From contig NZ_JAFJSY010000034.1 in assembly GCF_019857225.1 (NCBI RefSeq), positions 62,001 through 126,000 on the forward strand: a stretch of 64,000 nucleotides of DNA, read 5' to 3'. Shown here piece by piece: positions 8,700 through 17,571 of the stretch. A program made the translations under genes and the position numbers. This stretch comes from Streptomyces plumbidurans (GTDB lineage: Bacteria > Actinomycetota > Actinomycetes > Streptomycetales > Streptomycetaceae). Under the pieces are notes generated by a model, which was not told where the DNA came from, ran no database searches, and was given only the letters and a program-made list of their open reading frames with translations. Within the stretch, counting starts at the first letter, position 1. Each line of letters starts with the position of its first letter.

Positions 8700-9059
8700 T
8701 CAGCGCGGGGCGGGGCCGTCCGGCCGGTCGGTGAGGCCGTTCGCGCTCACCACGAAGACGGTGATGGAGCGTGCGGAGCGGCTGCGGCGCACACGGCGCA
8801 CGAGCGCGGTCACTTGGCTGCGGCCGAGCCCGGCCCACAGTCGCCAGGTGGGCAGCTCTCCGGTGCCCGTGGTGAGCCGGCGCAGTCGGCGCCGTAGATC
8901 CGCCGCCGTGCGGCGCAGGACGACCTTCAGGTCGGTGGGGATGCGGGCGGTGCTTGCGCGGGCTGCGAAGGCCGGCACGGACGCGGGCGCCACCACGGGC
9001 GCCGCCTCGGCACTCGCCTGCGCTCTCGCCGGCCGGCGGTTGAGCATGCGTATACCCAT
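8700..9059 (-). CDS. Small basic protein of unknown function
   Basis: A 119-residue Ala/Arg-rich protein starting MGIRMLNRRPARAQASAEAA, with AGGA upstream of the ATG at 9059. The central part (STARIPTDLKVVLRRTAADLRRRLRRL) is strongly basic and amphipathic. The end (RSRSARSITVFVVSANGLTDRP) is less biased. There is no membrane helix or known domain. It lies downstream of polA on the same strand with a 270-bp gap that shows nothing beyond a short CTGGG/CCCAG hairpin near 9251-9266. The coding call rests on codon bias and start context. Confidence 0.6.
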   Translation of the reverse strand: MGIRMLNRRPARAQASAEAAPVVAPASVPAFAARASTARIPTDLKVVLRRTAADLRRRLRRLTTGTGELPTWRLWAGLGRSQVTALVRRVRRSRSARSITVFVVSANGLTDRPDGPAPR

Positions 9060-9330
9060 GCCCGCATCCTGTACAGCCCGCGAGCGAGCGGCGCCTTTGC
9101 GGGGGCCACGTGAGTGACGGGCCCTGCGGGGCTTGGGCAGCGGGGGGTGCGGGTCGGACTGGCGCGGCGTGAAGCTGCCGCAGCCCTCCCGGCAGGGTGA
9201 AGGGCACTGCTCGCACCGGCGAGCACGACGTGCCCCCGGCCGGAGGGCCCCTGGGCTGAAACCCAGCTCTCCCGCCGACCCGGAGCCCCGCCCCGCCGCC
9301 GGAGCCCGGCGCACCCGCCGAAGGCCACTC

Positions 9331-12057
9331 CTAGTGCGCCGCCGACTCCCAGTCGGTCCCCACTCCCACCGAGACGCCCAGGGGGACGTTCAGGTGGACG
9401 GCGTCGGACATTTCGCGGCGGACGATCTCCTCGGCGGTCGCGCGTTCGCCGGGGGCGATCTCCAGGACGATTTCGTCGTGGACCTGGAGGAGCATGCGGG
9501 AGGTGAGGCCGGCCTCGCGGAGGGCGCCGTCGACCTTGAGCATGGCGATCTTGACGATGTCCGCGGCGGTGCCCTGGATGGGTGCGTTCAGGGCCATGCG
9601 CTCGGCCGCCTCGCGGCGCTGGCGGTTGTCGCTGTTGAGGTCGGGGAGATAGCGGCGGCGGCCGAACAGGGTCGCCGTGTATCCCGTGGCCCGGGCCTCG
9701 TCGACGGCCCGGCGCAGATAGTCCCGGACGCCGCCGAAGCGCTCGAAGTAGGCGTCCATCAGGCCGCGCGCCTCCGCCGCCTCGATGTTCAGCTGCTGGG
9801 ACAGGCCGAACGCCGACAGCCCGTAGGCCAGGCCGTACGACATGGCCTTGATCTTGCGGCGCATCTCCGCGTCCACCGCGGCGGGTTCCACCGCGAACAC
9901 CTGCGATGCCGCCGTGGTGTGCAGGTCCTCCCCGGAGACGAACGCCTCGATCAGGCCCTCGTCCTCGGAGAGGTGCGCCATCACGCGCAGTTCGATCTGG
10001 CTGTAGTCGGCCGTCATCAGGGACTCGAAGCCCTCCCCGACGACGAATCCGCGGCGGATGGCCCGGCCCTCGTCGGTGCGGACGGGGATGTTCTGCAGGT
10101 TCGGGTCCGTGGAGGACAGCCGGCCCGTCGCGGCCACCGTCTGGTTGAACGTCGTGTGGATACGGCCGTCCGCCGCGATCGTCTTGATCAGGCCCTCGAC
10201 CGTGACCCGCAGCTTCGCCTGCTCGCGGTGGCGGAGCATGATCACCGGCAGTTCGTTGTCCGTCTGGGCGGCGAGCCAGGCCAGGGCGTCGGCGTCCGTG
10301 GTGTAACCGGTCTTGGTCTTCTTGGTTTTGGGCAGCGCCAGCTCGCCGAACAGGACCTCCTGCAGCTGCTTGGGCGAGCCCAGGTTGAACTCGTGCCCCG
10401 CCGCCGCGTGCGCCTCCTTCACCGCCTGCTGGACGGCGCCCGCGAACATCTGCTCCATGGCCTCCAGGTGGGCCCGGTCGGCCGCGATGCCGTGCCGCTC
10501 CATGCGGGCCAGCAGGGCGGACGTCGGCAGCTCCATGTCCCGCAGGAGGTCCGCGGCGCCGACCTCCGCGAGGCGGCCCTCGAAGGCCTCGCCCAGGTCG
10601 AGCACCGTGCGGGCCTGGACCATCAGGGCCTCGGCCTCGGCGCCGTCGTCCGTGCCGAAGGCGAGCTGGCCGTCGGCCGTGGCGGCGGGGGTCAGCTCGC
10701 GGTGCAGGTATTCCAGGGACAGCGCGTCCAGGTCGAAGGAGCGGCGGCCCGGCTTGACGAGGTAGGCGGCGAGCGCGGTGTCCATGCGGACCCCGGCGAT
10801 GCTCCAGCCGTGCTCGGCGAAGACCCGCATCGCGCTCTTGGCGTTGTGGAAGACCTTCGGCCGGCCGGCGTCGGCGAGCCAGGCGGCGAACGCCTTCTCG
10901 TCGGCCTCGTTCAGCTGCGAGGGGTCGAACCAGCCGGCCGCTCCGTCGGCGGCGGCGAGGGCGACCTCGGCGACCGAGCCGGTGCCGAGCGCCCAGGTGT
11001 CGACGGTGGCGACGCCCAGCGGTTCGCCGCCGTGCTCCGCGAGCCACGGGGCCAGCTCGCCCGTGCCGAGCACCGCGCCGTCCAGCTCCACGCCGTCGGT
11101 CGCGATCGGCGTGACCTCGGCCTCCTCGGCGCCGGGGTCCACACCGAAGAGCCGCTCGCGCAGGGAGGGGTTCCTGATCTCCAGGGTGTCCAGGACCAGC
11201 GAGACGGCCTTGCGGTCGTACGGCTCGCGCGCGAGGTCGGCGACGGACTTGGGCAGCTCGACGTTGCGCTCCAGCTCGGTGAGGCGGCGGTTGAGCTTGA
11301 CGCTCTCCAGGTGGTCGCGCAGATTCTGCCCGGCCTTGCCCTTGACCTCCTCTACGCGCTCGACCAGCTCCGCGAACGAACCGAACTGGTTGATCCACTT
11401 CGCGGCGGTCTTCTCGCCCACCCCGGGGATGCCGGGAAGGTTGTCGGACGGGTCGCCGCGCAGGGCGGCGAAGTCGGGGTACTGCGCGGGCGTCAGGCCG
11501 TACTTCTCGAAGACCTTCTCCGGGGTGAAGCGGGTGAGCTCGGAGACGCCCTTCGTCGGGTACAGCACCGTCGTGTGCTCGCTGACCAGCTGGAAGGAGT
11601 CGCGGTCACCGGTGACGATGAGGACCTCGAAGCCGGCCGCCTCGGCCTGGGTGGCGAGGGTGGCGATGATGTCGTCGGCCTCGAAGCCGGGGACCGCGAA
11701 CCGCGACGCGTGCATGGCGTCGAGGAGCTCGCCGATCAGCTCGACCTGGCCCTTGAACTCGTCCGGGGTCTTGGAGCGGTTCGCCTTGTACTCCGTGAAC
11801 TCCTCGGAGCGCCAGGTCTTGCGGGAGACGTCGAAGGCCACCGCGAAGTGCGTGGGCTCCTCGTCGCGCAGGGTGTTGGCGAGCATCGACGCGAAGCCGT
11901 AGATCGCGTTCGTCGGCTGTCCTGTCGCGGTGGTGAAGTTCTCCGCGGGCAGCGCGAAGAACGCGCGATAGGCCAGCGAGTGCCCGTCCATGAGCATCAG
12001 GCGGGGTCGCGCGCCGTCGGCGGTCGTCTCGGTCTTCTTCGATGCTTTCTCTGCCAC
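9331..12057 (-). CDS. polA: DNA polymerase I
   Basis: Repair and Okazaki-fragment polymerase of 908 residues. The GTG start at 12057 gives the family N-terminus (AEKASKKTETTADGARPRLM) and has AGGA plus a GGGGG run upstream; the longer frame reads into low-complexity DNA. The 5' nuclease domain covers residues ~20-310 (LMDGHSLAYRAFF, FEADDIIATLATQAE, LRGDPSDNLPGIPGVGEKTA). The polymerase domain has motif A DYSQIELRVMAHL (~683), motif B RRKIKAMSYGLAYGLS and motif C LLQVHDEIVLEI (~857). The middle exonuclease-like domain (~320-505) lacks the proofreading acidic residues: the ExoI position reads VATVDTWAL and ExoII reads FHNAKSAMRVF. It should therefore have no 3'-5' proofreading, as in other actinobacterial PolA. 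Confidence 0.97.
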   Translation of the reverse strand: MAEKASKKTETTADGARPRLMLMDGHSLAYRAFFALPAENFTTATGQPTNAIYGFASMLANTLRDEEPTHFAVAFDVSRKTWRSEEFTEYKANRSKTPDEFKGQVELIGELLDAMHASRFAVPGFEADDIIATLATQAEAAGFEVLIVTGDRDSFQLVSEHTTVLYPTKGVSELTRFTPEKVFEKYGLTPAQYPDFAALRGDPSDNLPGIPGVGEKTAAKWINQFGSFAELVERVEEVKGKAGQNLRDHLESVKLNRRLTELERNVELPKSVADLAREPYDRKAVSLVLDTLEIRNPSLRERLFGVDPGAEEAEVTPIATDGVELDGAVLGTGELAPWLAEHGGEPLGVATVDTWALGTGSVAEVALAAADGAAGWFDPSQLNEADEKAFAAWLADAGRPKVFHNAKSAMRVFAEHGWSIAGVRMDTALAAYLVKPGRRSFDLDALSLEYLHRELTPAATADGQLAFGTDDGAEAEALMVQARTVLDLGEAFEGRLAEVGAADLLRDMELPTSALLARMERHGIAADRAHLEAMEQMFAGAVQQAVKEAHAAAGHEFNLGSPKQLQEVLFGELALPKTKKTKTGYTTDADALAWLAAQTDNELPVIMLRHREQAKLRVTVEGLIKTIAADGRIHTTFNQTVAATGRLSSTDPNLQNIPVRTDEGRAIRRGFVVGEGFESLMTADYSQIELRVMAHLSEDEGLIEAFVSGEDLHTTAASQVFAVEPAAVDAEMRRKIKAMSYGLAYGLSAFGLSQQLNIEAAEARGLMDAYFERFGGVRDYLRRAVDEARATGYTATLFGRRRYLPDLNSDNRQRREAAERMALNAPIQGTAADIVKIAMLKVDGALREAGLTSRMLLQVHDEIVLEIAPGERATAEEIVRREMSDAVHLNVPLGVSVGVGTDWESAAH

Positions 12058-12397
12058 GCCCCCGATCCTGCCACGTACCACTGACACTCGGCCCTCCGCA
12101 CACCCGACGCCCCCATCCACGCCCACCCGACGCCCACGCCATCGCGCCCCGGCGCCCTCGCGATCACACGCCCGACACACTCATCTGCGCACGCCCCACG
12201 CCCTCGCCACCGCAGGCCCGACGCCCTCGCGATCACACGCCCGTCGCCCTCGCCCCCGCACCCTCATCCCCGCGCAACCCCCGCGCTTACTCCCCCGCCC
12301 CCACCCCCTCATCCCCGCGCCCGCCCGCCCTCGCTGTCGCCGCCGCGTGCGAGGATCGACCTGGTACCTCGCATGTGCAGGTGAAGGAGAGTGCGCG
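12058..12397. other. Low-complexity C-rich spacer between polA and the FdhF-like gene
   Basis: About 340 bp dominated by C-rich, nearly G-free runs on the plus strand. A 22-bp direct repeat (CGCCCTCGCGATCACACGCC plus CG) occurs at 12153-12174 and 12222-12243, with related fragments between. Long open frames cross it in several directions, but their products are low-complexity Pro/Arg/His strings. It must hold the divergent promoters of polA and the downstream oxidoreductase; none is clear. Confidence 0.5.
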
Positions 12398-14689
12398 ATG
12401 GCGACGAAGCCACCCCAGAGCGATCCGGTACAGGACGCACCGCAGGTCGCCGGACCGAAACATGCCGCGGCGGGGCTGCCCGCCATCGGTCACACCCTGC
12501 GCGTCGCCCAGCAGCAGATGGGCGTGCGGCGCACCGCGCTGACCCTGCTGCGCGTCAACCAGAAGGACGGCTTCGACTGCCCGGGCTGTGCCTGGCCGGA
12601 GCCGGAGCACCGGCACACGGCGGAGTTCTGCGAGAACGGCGCGAAGGCCGTGGCCGAGGAGGCCACCCTGCGCCGGGTCACCCCGGAGTTCTTCGCCGCG
12701 CACTCCGTCGCCGATCTCGCCACCCGCAGCGGTTACTGGCTGGGGCAGCAGGGCCGGCTGACGCACCCCATGTACCTCCCCGAAGGGGCAGACCACTACG
12801 AGCCGGTGACCTGGGAGCGCGCCTTCGACATCGTCGCCGAGGAGATCGCCGCGCTTGACTCCCCGAACGAGGCGGTCTTCTACACCTCGGGACGCACCAG
12901 CAACGAGGCGGCGTTCCTCTACCAGTTGTTCGCCCGCCAGTTGGGCACGAACAACCTGCCCGACTGCTCCAACATGTGCCACGAGTCGTCCGGTTCGGCG
13001 CTCTCGGAGACGATCGGCATCGGCAAGGGCAGCGTCCTGCTGGAGGACCTCTACAAGGCCGACCTGATCATCGTCGCCGGCCAGAACCCGGGCACGAACC
13101 ACCCGCGGATGCTTTCCGCCCTGGAGAAGGCCAAGGCGGGCGGCGCGAGGATCGTCAGCGTCAACCCGCTGCCCGAGGCGGGCCTGGAGCGCTTCAAGAA
13201 CCCGCAGACCGCGCAGGGCATGCTCAAGGGCGCCGCGCTCACCGACCTGTTCCTGCAGATCCGCATCGGCGGCGACCAGGCCCTCTTCCGCCTCCTCAAC
13301 AAGCTGATCCTGGAGGCGGACGGGGCGGTCGACGAGGCGTTCGTCCGCGAACACACCCATGGCTACGAGGAGTTCGCGGCCGCCGCGAAGGCCGCCGACT
13401 GGGACGAGACGCTGGCGGCGACCGGTCTCACGCGTGCGGAGATCGAGCATGCCCTCGGCATGGTCCTCGCCTCCAAGCGCACCATCGTCTGCTGGGCGAT
13501 GGGCCTGACCCAGCACAAGCACTCCGTGCCGACCATCCGCGAGATCGTCAACTTCCTTCTGCTGCGCGGCAACATCGGCCGTCCGGGCGCGGGCGTGTGC
13601 CCGGTGCGCGGTCACTCGAACGTGCAGGGCGACCGCACGATGGGCATCTTCGAGCGTCCGGCGCCCGTCTTCCTGGACGCCCTGGAGCGGGAGTTCGGCT
13701 TCGCTCCGCCGCGCGAGCACGGCTTCGACGTGGTCCGGGCGATCCGCGCCCTGCGCGACGGCGAGGCGAAGCTGTTCTTCGCCATGGGCGGCAACTTCGT
13801 GTCCGCCTCGCCCGACACGGACGTCACCGAGGCGGCCATGCGGCGCGCCCGGCTGACGGTGCACGTGTCGACGAAGCTCAACCGCTCGCACGCGGTCACG
13901 GGCGCGCGTGCCCTGATCCTGCCGACGCTGGGCCGCACCGAGCGCGATCTGCAGGGCAGCGGCGAGCAGTTCGTGACGGTCGAGGACTCCATGGGCATGG
14001 TGCACGCCTCCCGCGGCCGCCTGGACCCGGCGAGCAGGCACCTGCTGTCCGAGCCGGCCATCGTCTGCCGCCTGGCACGCCGCGTGCTGGGCGAGGAGAG
14101 CACGGTGCCGTGGGAGGAGTTCGAGAAGGACTACGCCACCATCCGCGACCGCATCGCGCGCGTGGTCCCCGGCTTCGAGGACTTCAACGCGCGCGTGACT
14201 GGTTCTGCTGGTCGCCCTGGAGGCTTCGCCCTCCCCCACGCCCCGCGCGACGAGCGCCGCTTCCCCACGAAGACCGGCAAGGCCAACTTCACGGCGGCGC
14301 CCGTGGAGTACCCCGAACTGCCCGAGGGCCGCCTGCTGTTGCAGACACTGCGCTCGCACGACCAGTACAACACCACGATCTACGGCCTCGACGACCGCTA
14401 CCGCGGCATCAGGAACGGCCGCCGGGTCGTCCTGGTCAACCCCGACGACGCCCGCGCGCTCGGGGCCGCCGAGGGGTCGTACGTGGACCTGGTGAGCGAG
14501 TGGAAGGACGGCGTGGAGCGCCGGGCGAACGGCTTCCGGGTCGTGCACTACCCGACGGCCCGCGGCTGCGCCGCCGCCTACTACCCGGAGACCAACGTCC
14601 TGGTGCCGCTGGACGCCACCGCGGACACCAGCAACACCCCGGCCAGCAAGTCCGTGGTCGTACGTCTGGAACAATCGGCCACCGACTGA
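12398..14689 (+). CDS. FdhF/YdeP-family molybdopterin oxidoreductase
   Basis: A 763-residue molybdenum-bis-MGD enzyme of the formate-dehydrogenase-H-like FdhF/YdeP family. These proteins lack a secure physiological substrate; E. coli YdeP is linked to acid resistance. Visible features are a Cys pair in FDCPGCAWPEPEH (~55-67), YTSGRTSNEAAFLYQLFARQ, the pterin-proximal CSNMCHESSG, IVAGQNPGTNHPRML, MGLTQHKHSVPTIREI, a GHSNVQGDRTMG loop, and a C-terminal MopB-binding domain (LLLQTLRSHDQYNTTIYGLDDRY cut short here). The full N-terminal 4Fe-4S Cys set of classical formate dehydrogenases is absent. ATG 12398 follows GAAGGAGAG. The thioesterase follows 51 bp later on the same strand. Confidence 0.9.
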   Translation: MATKPPQSDPVQDAPQVAGPKHAAAGLPAIGHTLRVAQQQMGVRRTALTLLRVNQKDGFDCPGCAWPEPEHRHTAEFCENGAKAVAEEATLRRVTPEFFAAHSVADLATRSGYWLGQQGRLTHPMYLPEGADHYEPVTWERAFDIVAEEIAALDSPNEAVFYTSGRTSNEAAFLYQLFARQLGTNNLPDCSNMCHESSGSALSETIGIGKGSVLLEDLYKADLIIVAGQNPGTNHPRMLSALEKAKAGGARIVSVNPLPEAGLERFKNPQTAQGMLKGAALTDLFLQIRIGGDQALFRLLNKLILEADGAVDEAFVREHTHGYEEFAAAAKAADWDETLAATGLTRAEIEHALGMVLASKRTIVCWAMGLTQHKHSVPTIREIVNFLLLRGNIGRPGAGVCPVRGHSNVQGDRTMGIFERPAPVFLDALEREFGFAPPREHGFDVVRAIRALRDGEAKLFFAMGGNFVSASPDTDVTEAAMRRARLTVHVSTKLNRSHAVTGARALILPTLGRTERDLQGSGEQFVTVEDSMGMVHASRGRLDPASRHLLSEPAIVCRLARRVLGEESTVPWEEFEKDYATIRDRIARVVPGFEDFNARVTGSAGRPGGFALPHAPRDERRFPTKTGKANFTAAPVEYPELPEGRLLLQTLRSHDQYNTTIYGLDDRYRGIRNGRRVVLVNPDDARALGAAEGSYVDLVSEWKDGVERRANGFRVVHYPTARGCAAAYYPETNVLVPLDATADTSNTPASKSVVVRLEQSATD

Positions 14690-14740
14690 GCGTTTGCTCA
14701 GCCAGGTGGACGCGTGATCAGGACGAACGGAGCAGGGCCC

Positions 14741-15217
14741 ATGGGCGAGCAGCAGCAGGTGACGTTCCCGCAGGAGGTCGTCGACGAGTACGCCGCACTC
14801 GGCATCGACCTCCCGGCCCTGTTCTCCGCCGGGCACCTCGGCACCCGTATGGGCGTGGAGATCCTCGAGGCCTCCGCGGACCGCGTCGTGGGCACCATGC
14901 CGGTCGAGGGCAACACCCAGCCCTACGGCCTGCTGCACGGCGGCGCCTCCGCCGTACTGGCCGAGACCCTCGGCTCCGTCGGCTCGATGCTGCACGGCGG
15001 CAGCTCCAAGATCGCCGTCGGCGTCGACCTCAACTGCACCCACCACCGGGGCGTGCGCTCCGGCCTGGTCACCGGAGTCGCCACCCCCGTGCACCGGGGC
15101 CGGTCGACAGCGACGTACGAGATAGTGATCAGCGACGAGCAGGACCGGCGCGTGTGCACCGCGCGGCTGACCTGCCTGCTGCGGGACGCCGTCCCGAGCG
15201 GCGGCGTCCACACCTGA
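14741..15217 (+). CDS. Hotdog-fold thioesterase (PaaI/YdiI-like)
   Basis: A 158-residue acyl-CoA thioesterase-like protein. The hotdog signature is clear: VEGNTQPYGLLHGGASAVLA holds the catalytic HGG loop, followed by VGVDLNCTHHRGVRSGLVTG and an end strand RVCTARLTCLL. Hydrolysis of aromatic or menaquinone-pathway acyl-CoA thioesters is typical of this group; the substrate cannot be set from sequence. ATG 14741 is chosen for GGAGCAGGG upstream; GTG 14714 would add nine residues and is possible. A hairpin at 15215-15251 ends the unit. Confidence 0.87.
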   Translation: MGEQQQVTFPQEVVDEYAALGIDLPALFSAGHLGTRMGVEILEASADRVVGTMPVEGNTQPYGLLHGGASAVLAETLGSVGSMLHGGSSKIAVGVDLNCTHHRGVRSGLVTGVATPVHRGRSTATYEIVISDEQDRRVCTARLTCLLRDAVPSGGVHT

Positions 15218-15251
15218 GGGCACCGGCGCCTTCCGGCCCCCGGCGCCCTCA
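15215..15251 (+). terminator. Imperfect terminator hairpin after the thioesterase gene
   Basis: The thioesterase stop codon begins an inverted repeat whose arms (TGAGGGCACCGG.. and ..CCGGCGCCCTCA) pair over about 14 positions with small mismatches around a TTCC loop. Confidence 0.6.
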
Positions 15252-15279
15252 CCTACCGTTTCCTCATGAGGCTGCGGTC

Positions 15280-16056
15280 ATGAGCGGCGTCGGCCCCGTC
15301 GAACCCGTCGGCCCCGCCGAACCGGTCGAACCCGTCGAGGCGCGCCCCGGTCACGCCCCCGGTCCCCACCGGGACGCGCCGCCACCCGACGTCATCGGCT
15401 CCGACTCCCCCCGCCCGAGCGACCGTTGGCGCCGACTGCCACCCCGCGTCCGCGCCACGGCACTCACGGCAGCCGTGACCGCACTCGCCGCCGCGGCCCT
15501 GTGGCTCCTGCCCCCCACACCCTCCGGCCACAAGCCGCAGGAGCCGGCGCAGCCCTGGCCCGCCGTCACAACCGCCTTCCGCTACACCGGCGTTGCAGAC
15601 AATCCCGGCGCAGGACCCACCAGGGACTTCCACTTCGAGGTGTCCGTGCACGACGGACCCCCCGTCACCGTCTCCCACATCAACGCCGCCCCCGGCGGCC
15701 TGCGCACCCGCACCACGCCTCCGACGTCGTTCACCGTGCGCGCCGGAAGCGCCCACCGGATCACCGTGCGGATCACCGTGACCGACTGCGGCGCGCTCCC
15801 GGTCAACGTCAACCTGCCCTTCCTGGACGTAACGCTGCGTAACAAACACGCAATACAGCATTACAGTTTCATCTTCGGCAACCGCTACTCCCGCGACCTC
15901 TCCGGCCTCCTTCACACGGCCTGTGACGCCACTCGGGCACTCCCCTCGCCCCGCGTCCGACGGGAAGTGCGGGTTCTCACGATGTGGACCCGACGTGTTC
16001 TCGCCAATCCAGCCGAGAGCGACCTTCACACAAGCTCATCTACCGGCACGTCATAA
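15280..16056 (+). CDS. Single-pass membrane-anchored protein of unknown function
   Basis: A 258-residue product. The N-terminus is Pro/Glu-rich with a repeated EPV/GPV pattern, then an Arg cluster (DRWRRLPPRVR) and one helix (ATALTAAVTALAAAALWLLP, ~63-82). The exported part is beta-rich: DFHFEVSVHDGPPVTVSHI, FTVRAGSAHRITVRITVTDC, LPFLDVTLRNKHAIQHYSFI and two Cys that could form a disulphide. This resembles small Streptomyces proteins that expose one beta-sandwich domain. The basic last 40 residues look less like protein. It sits upstream of the liv operon in the same direction, with a 175-bp gap. Confidence 0.6.
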   Translation: MSGVGPVEPVGPAEPVEPVEARPGHAPGPHRDAPPPDVIGSDSPRPSDRWRRLPPRVRATALTAAVTALAAAALWLLPPTPSGHKPQEPAQPWPAVTTAFRYTGVADNPGAGPTRDFHFEVSVHDGPPVTVSHINAAPGGLRTRTTPPTSFTVRAGSAHRITVRITVTDCGALPVNVNLPFLDVTLRNKHAIQHYSFIFGNRYSRDLSGLLHTACDATRALPSPRVRREVRVLTMWTRRVLANPAESDLHTSSSTGTS

Positions 16057-16231
16057 CAAGAAAGTCACAAGCCAGCCCACAGCGATGCCGCTGGCTGACA
16101 GACAGGCTTAGAGTCACGCCCAGTCACCGCGCCGCCGGGCGCGTCTGCAGCACGGTCAGCACCACCCAGTACGGCCCGGCGAGACACACGGCAGCCCAGC
16201 AGGGCGGCCGGCGCCAGGGAGAGGATTCATC

Positions 16232-17455
16232 GTGCGACACCGTTCTTTGGTCATACTCACCTCCGTACTCACCACGGGCGCTCTCACGCTGACCGCCTGC
16301 GGATCGCGTGACAACAACAAGGGTGGGGACAGCGGCAGCAAGAAGACCGAGGTCATCATTGGTGTCGACGCACCACTGACCGGTCAGAACTCCGCCACCG
16401 GACTCGGTATCCAGGGTGGCGTCCAGGTGGCCGTCGACGACGCCAACAAGAAAAACCTCGTGCCCGGCGTGACCTTCAAGGTCCAGGCGCTCGACGACAA
16501 GGCCATCCCCGCCAGCGGTCAGCAGAACGCCACCCAGCTCGTCAACAACGACAAGGTGCTCGGCGTCGTGGGCCCGCTGAACTCGGGCGTCGCCACCCAG
16601 ATGCAGCAGGTCTTCGCCACCGCCAACCTGGTCGAGATCTCGCCGTCCAACACCGCCCCCGAGCTCACTCAGGGCAAGAACTGGCAGACGAAGAAGGTCC
16701 GCCCCTTCAAGACCTACTTCCGTACCGCCACCACCGACGCCCTCCAGGGCGGCTTCGCGGCCGACTACGCCTACAACACGCTGAAGAAGAAGAACGTCTT
16801 CGTCGTCGACGACAAGCAGACCTACGGCGCGGGCCTGGCCAAGCTGTTCACCGCCGGCTTCACCAAGGCGGGCGGCAAGGTCGTGGGCACCGACCACGTC
16901 AACACCGGCGACACCGACTTCTCCGCCCTCGTCACCAAGATCAAGAACTCCAAGGCCGACCTGGTCTACTACGGCGGCCAGTACGACGAGTCCGAGAAGC
17001 TCACCAAGCAGCTCAAGGACGGCGGCGCCAAGATCCCGCTCTTCGGCGGCGACGGCATGTTCAGCGACACCTACATCCAGACCGCGGGCAAGACCTCCGA
17101 GGGCGACCTGGCCACCTCCGTCGGCCAGCCCGTCGACACCCTCGCCTCCGCCCAGGACTTCATCAAGAAGTACAAGGCGGCCGGCCTGAAGGGCGACTAC
17201 GGCACCTACGGCGGCTACTCCTACGACGCCGCCACCGCCATCATCAAGGCCATCGGCAACGTCGTGAAGGACGGCAAGGTCCCCTCCGACGCCCGCGCCA
17301 AGATCGTCGACGAGGTCGGCAAGACCAAGTTCAACGGCGTCGCAGGCCCCGTCGCCTTCGACCAGTACGGCGACACCACCAACAAGCAGCTGACCGTCTA
17401 CCAGGTCACCAACGGCAAGTGGAAGGCCGTCAAGAGCGGCACGTTCAACGGCTGA
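16232..17455 (+). CDS. livK: Branched-chain amino acid ABC transporter, substrate-binding lipoprotein
   Basis: A 407-residue periplasmic-binding-type protein that captures leucine, isoleucine or valine (possibly related amides) outside the membrane. It starts at GTG 16232 after GGGAGAGGA. The N-terminus is a lipoprotein signal with lipobox LTAC (Cys ~24), followed by a Gly/Asn/Asp/Lys linker. The type I binding fold reads VIIGVDAPLTGQNSATGLGI, DDKAIPASGQQNATQLVNN, GVVGPLNSGVATQMQQVF, EISPSNTAPELT and VYYGGQYDESEKLTKQL. It is the first gene of livK-H-M-G-F; a stem-loop before livH probably raises its transcript level relative to the permeases. Confidence 0.95.
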   Translation: MRHRSLVILTSVLTTGALTLTACGSRDNNKGGDSGSKKTEVIIGVDAPLTGQNSATGLGIQGGVQVAVDDANKKNLVPGVTFKVQALDDKAIPASGQQNATQLVNNDKVLGVVGPLNSGVATQMQQVFATANLVEISPSNTAPELTQGKNWQTKKVRPFKTYFRTATTDALQGGFAADYAYNTLKKKNVFVVDDKQTYGAGLAKLFTAGFTKAGGKVVGTDHVNTGDTDFSALVTKIKNSKADLVYYGGQYDESEKLTKQLKDGGAKIPLFGGDGMFSDTYIQTAGKTSEGDLATSVGQPVDTLASAQDFIKKYKAAGLKGDYGTYGGYSYDAATAIIKAIGNVVKDGKVPSDARAKIVDEVGKTKFNGVAGPVAFDQYGDTTNKQLTVYQVTNGKWKAVKSGTFNG

Positions 17456-17491
17456 TCGAGCCAGTCCCGAACTGCCGCTAGCACCACCCCA

Positions 17492-17527
17492 GGGCCGCGC
17501 GGCCGACCACACGTCACCGCGCGGCCC
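17492..17527 (+). promoter_or_regulatory. Intercistronic stem-loop between livK and livH
   Basis: GGGCCGCGCGG at 17492-17502 pairs perfectly with 17517-17527 (11 bp, 14-nt loop) in the only sizeable gap of the operon. With no T run it is more likely an mRNA 3'-end stabiliser or partial terminator that favours the binding-protein message than a full stop. Confidence 0.55.
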
Positions 17528-17571
17528 GTTCCACGCCCCTTGCTCACTCCCCACCACATGGAGGCCATGCG

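Noticed and set aside
8330..8700. ydaO-type c-di-AMP riboswitch before the transglycosylase
   Set aside because: The conserved GGGGAACC-like segments and paired stems were not found.
14698..14701. Short TGAGC/GCTCA hairpin after the FdhF-like stop as a terminator
   Set aside because: Five base pairs only and 40 bp before a same-strand gene; too weak to call.
12287..15223. 978-codon minus-strand frame over the FdhF-like and thioesterase genes
   Set aside because: Shadow frame. The plus-strand products have clear motifs throughout, and this one has none.
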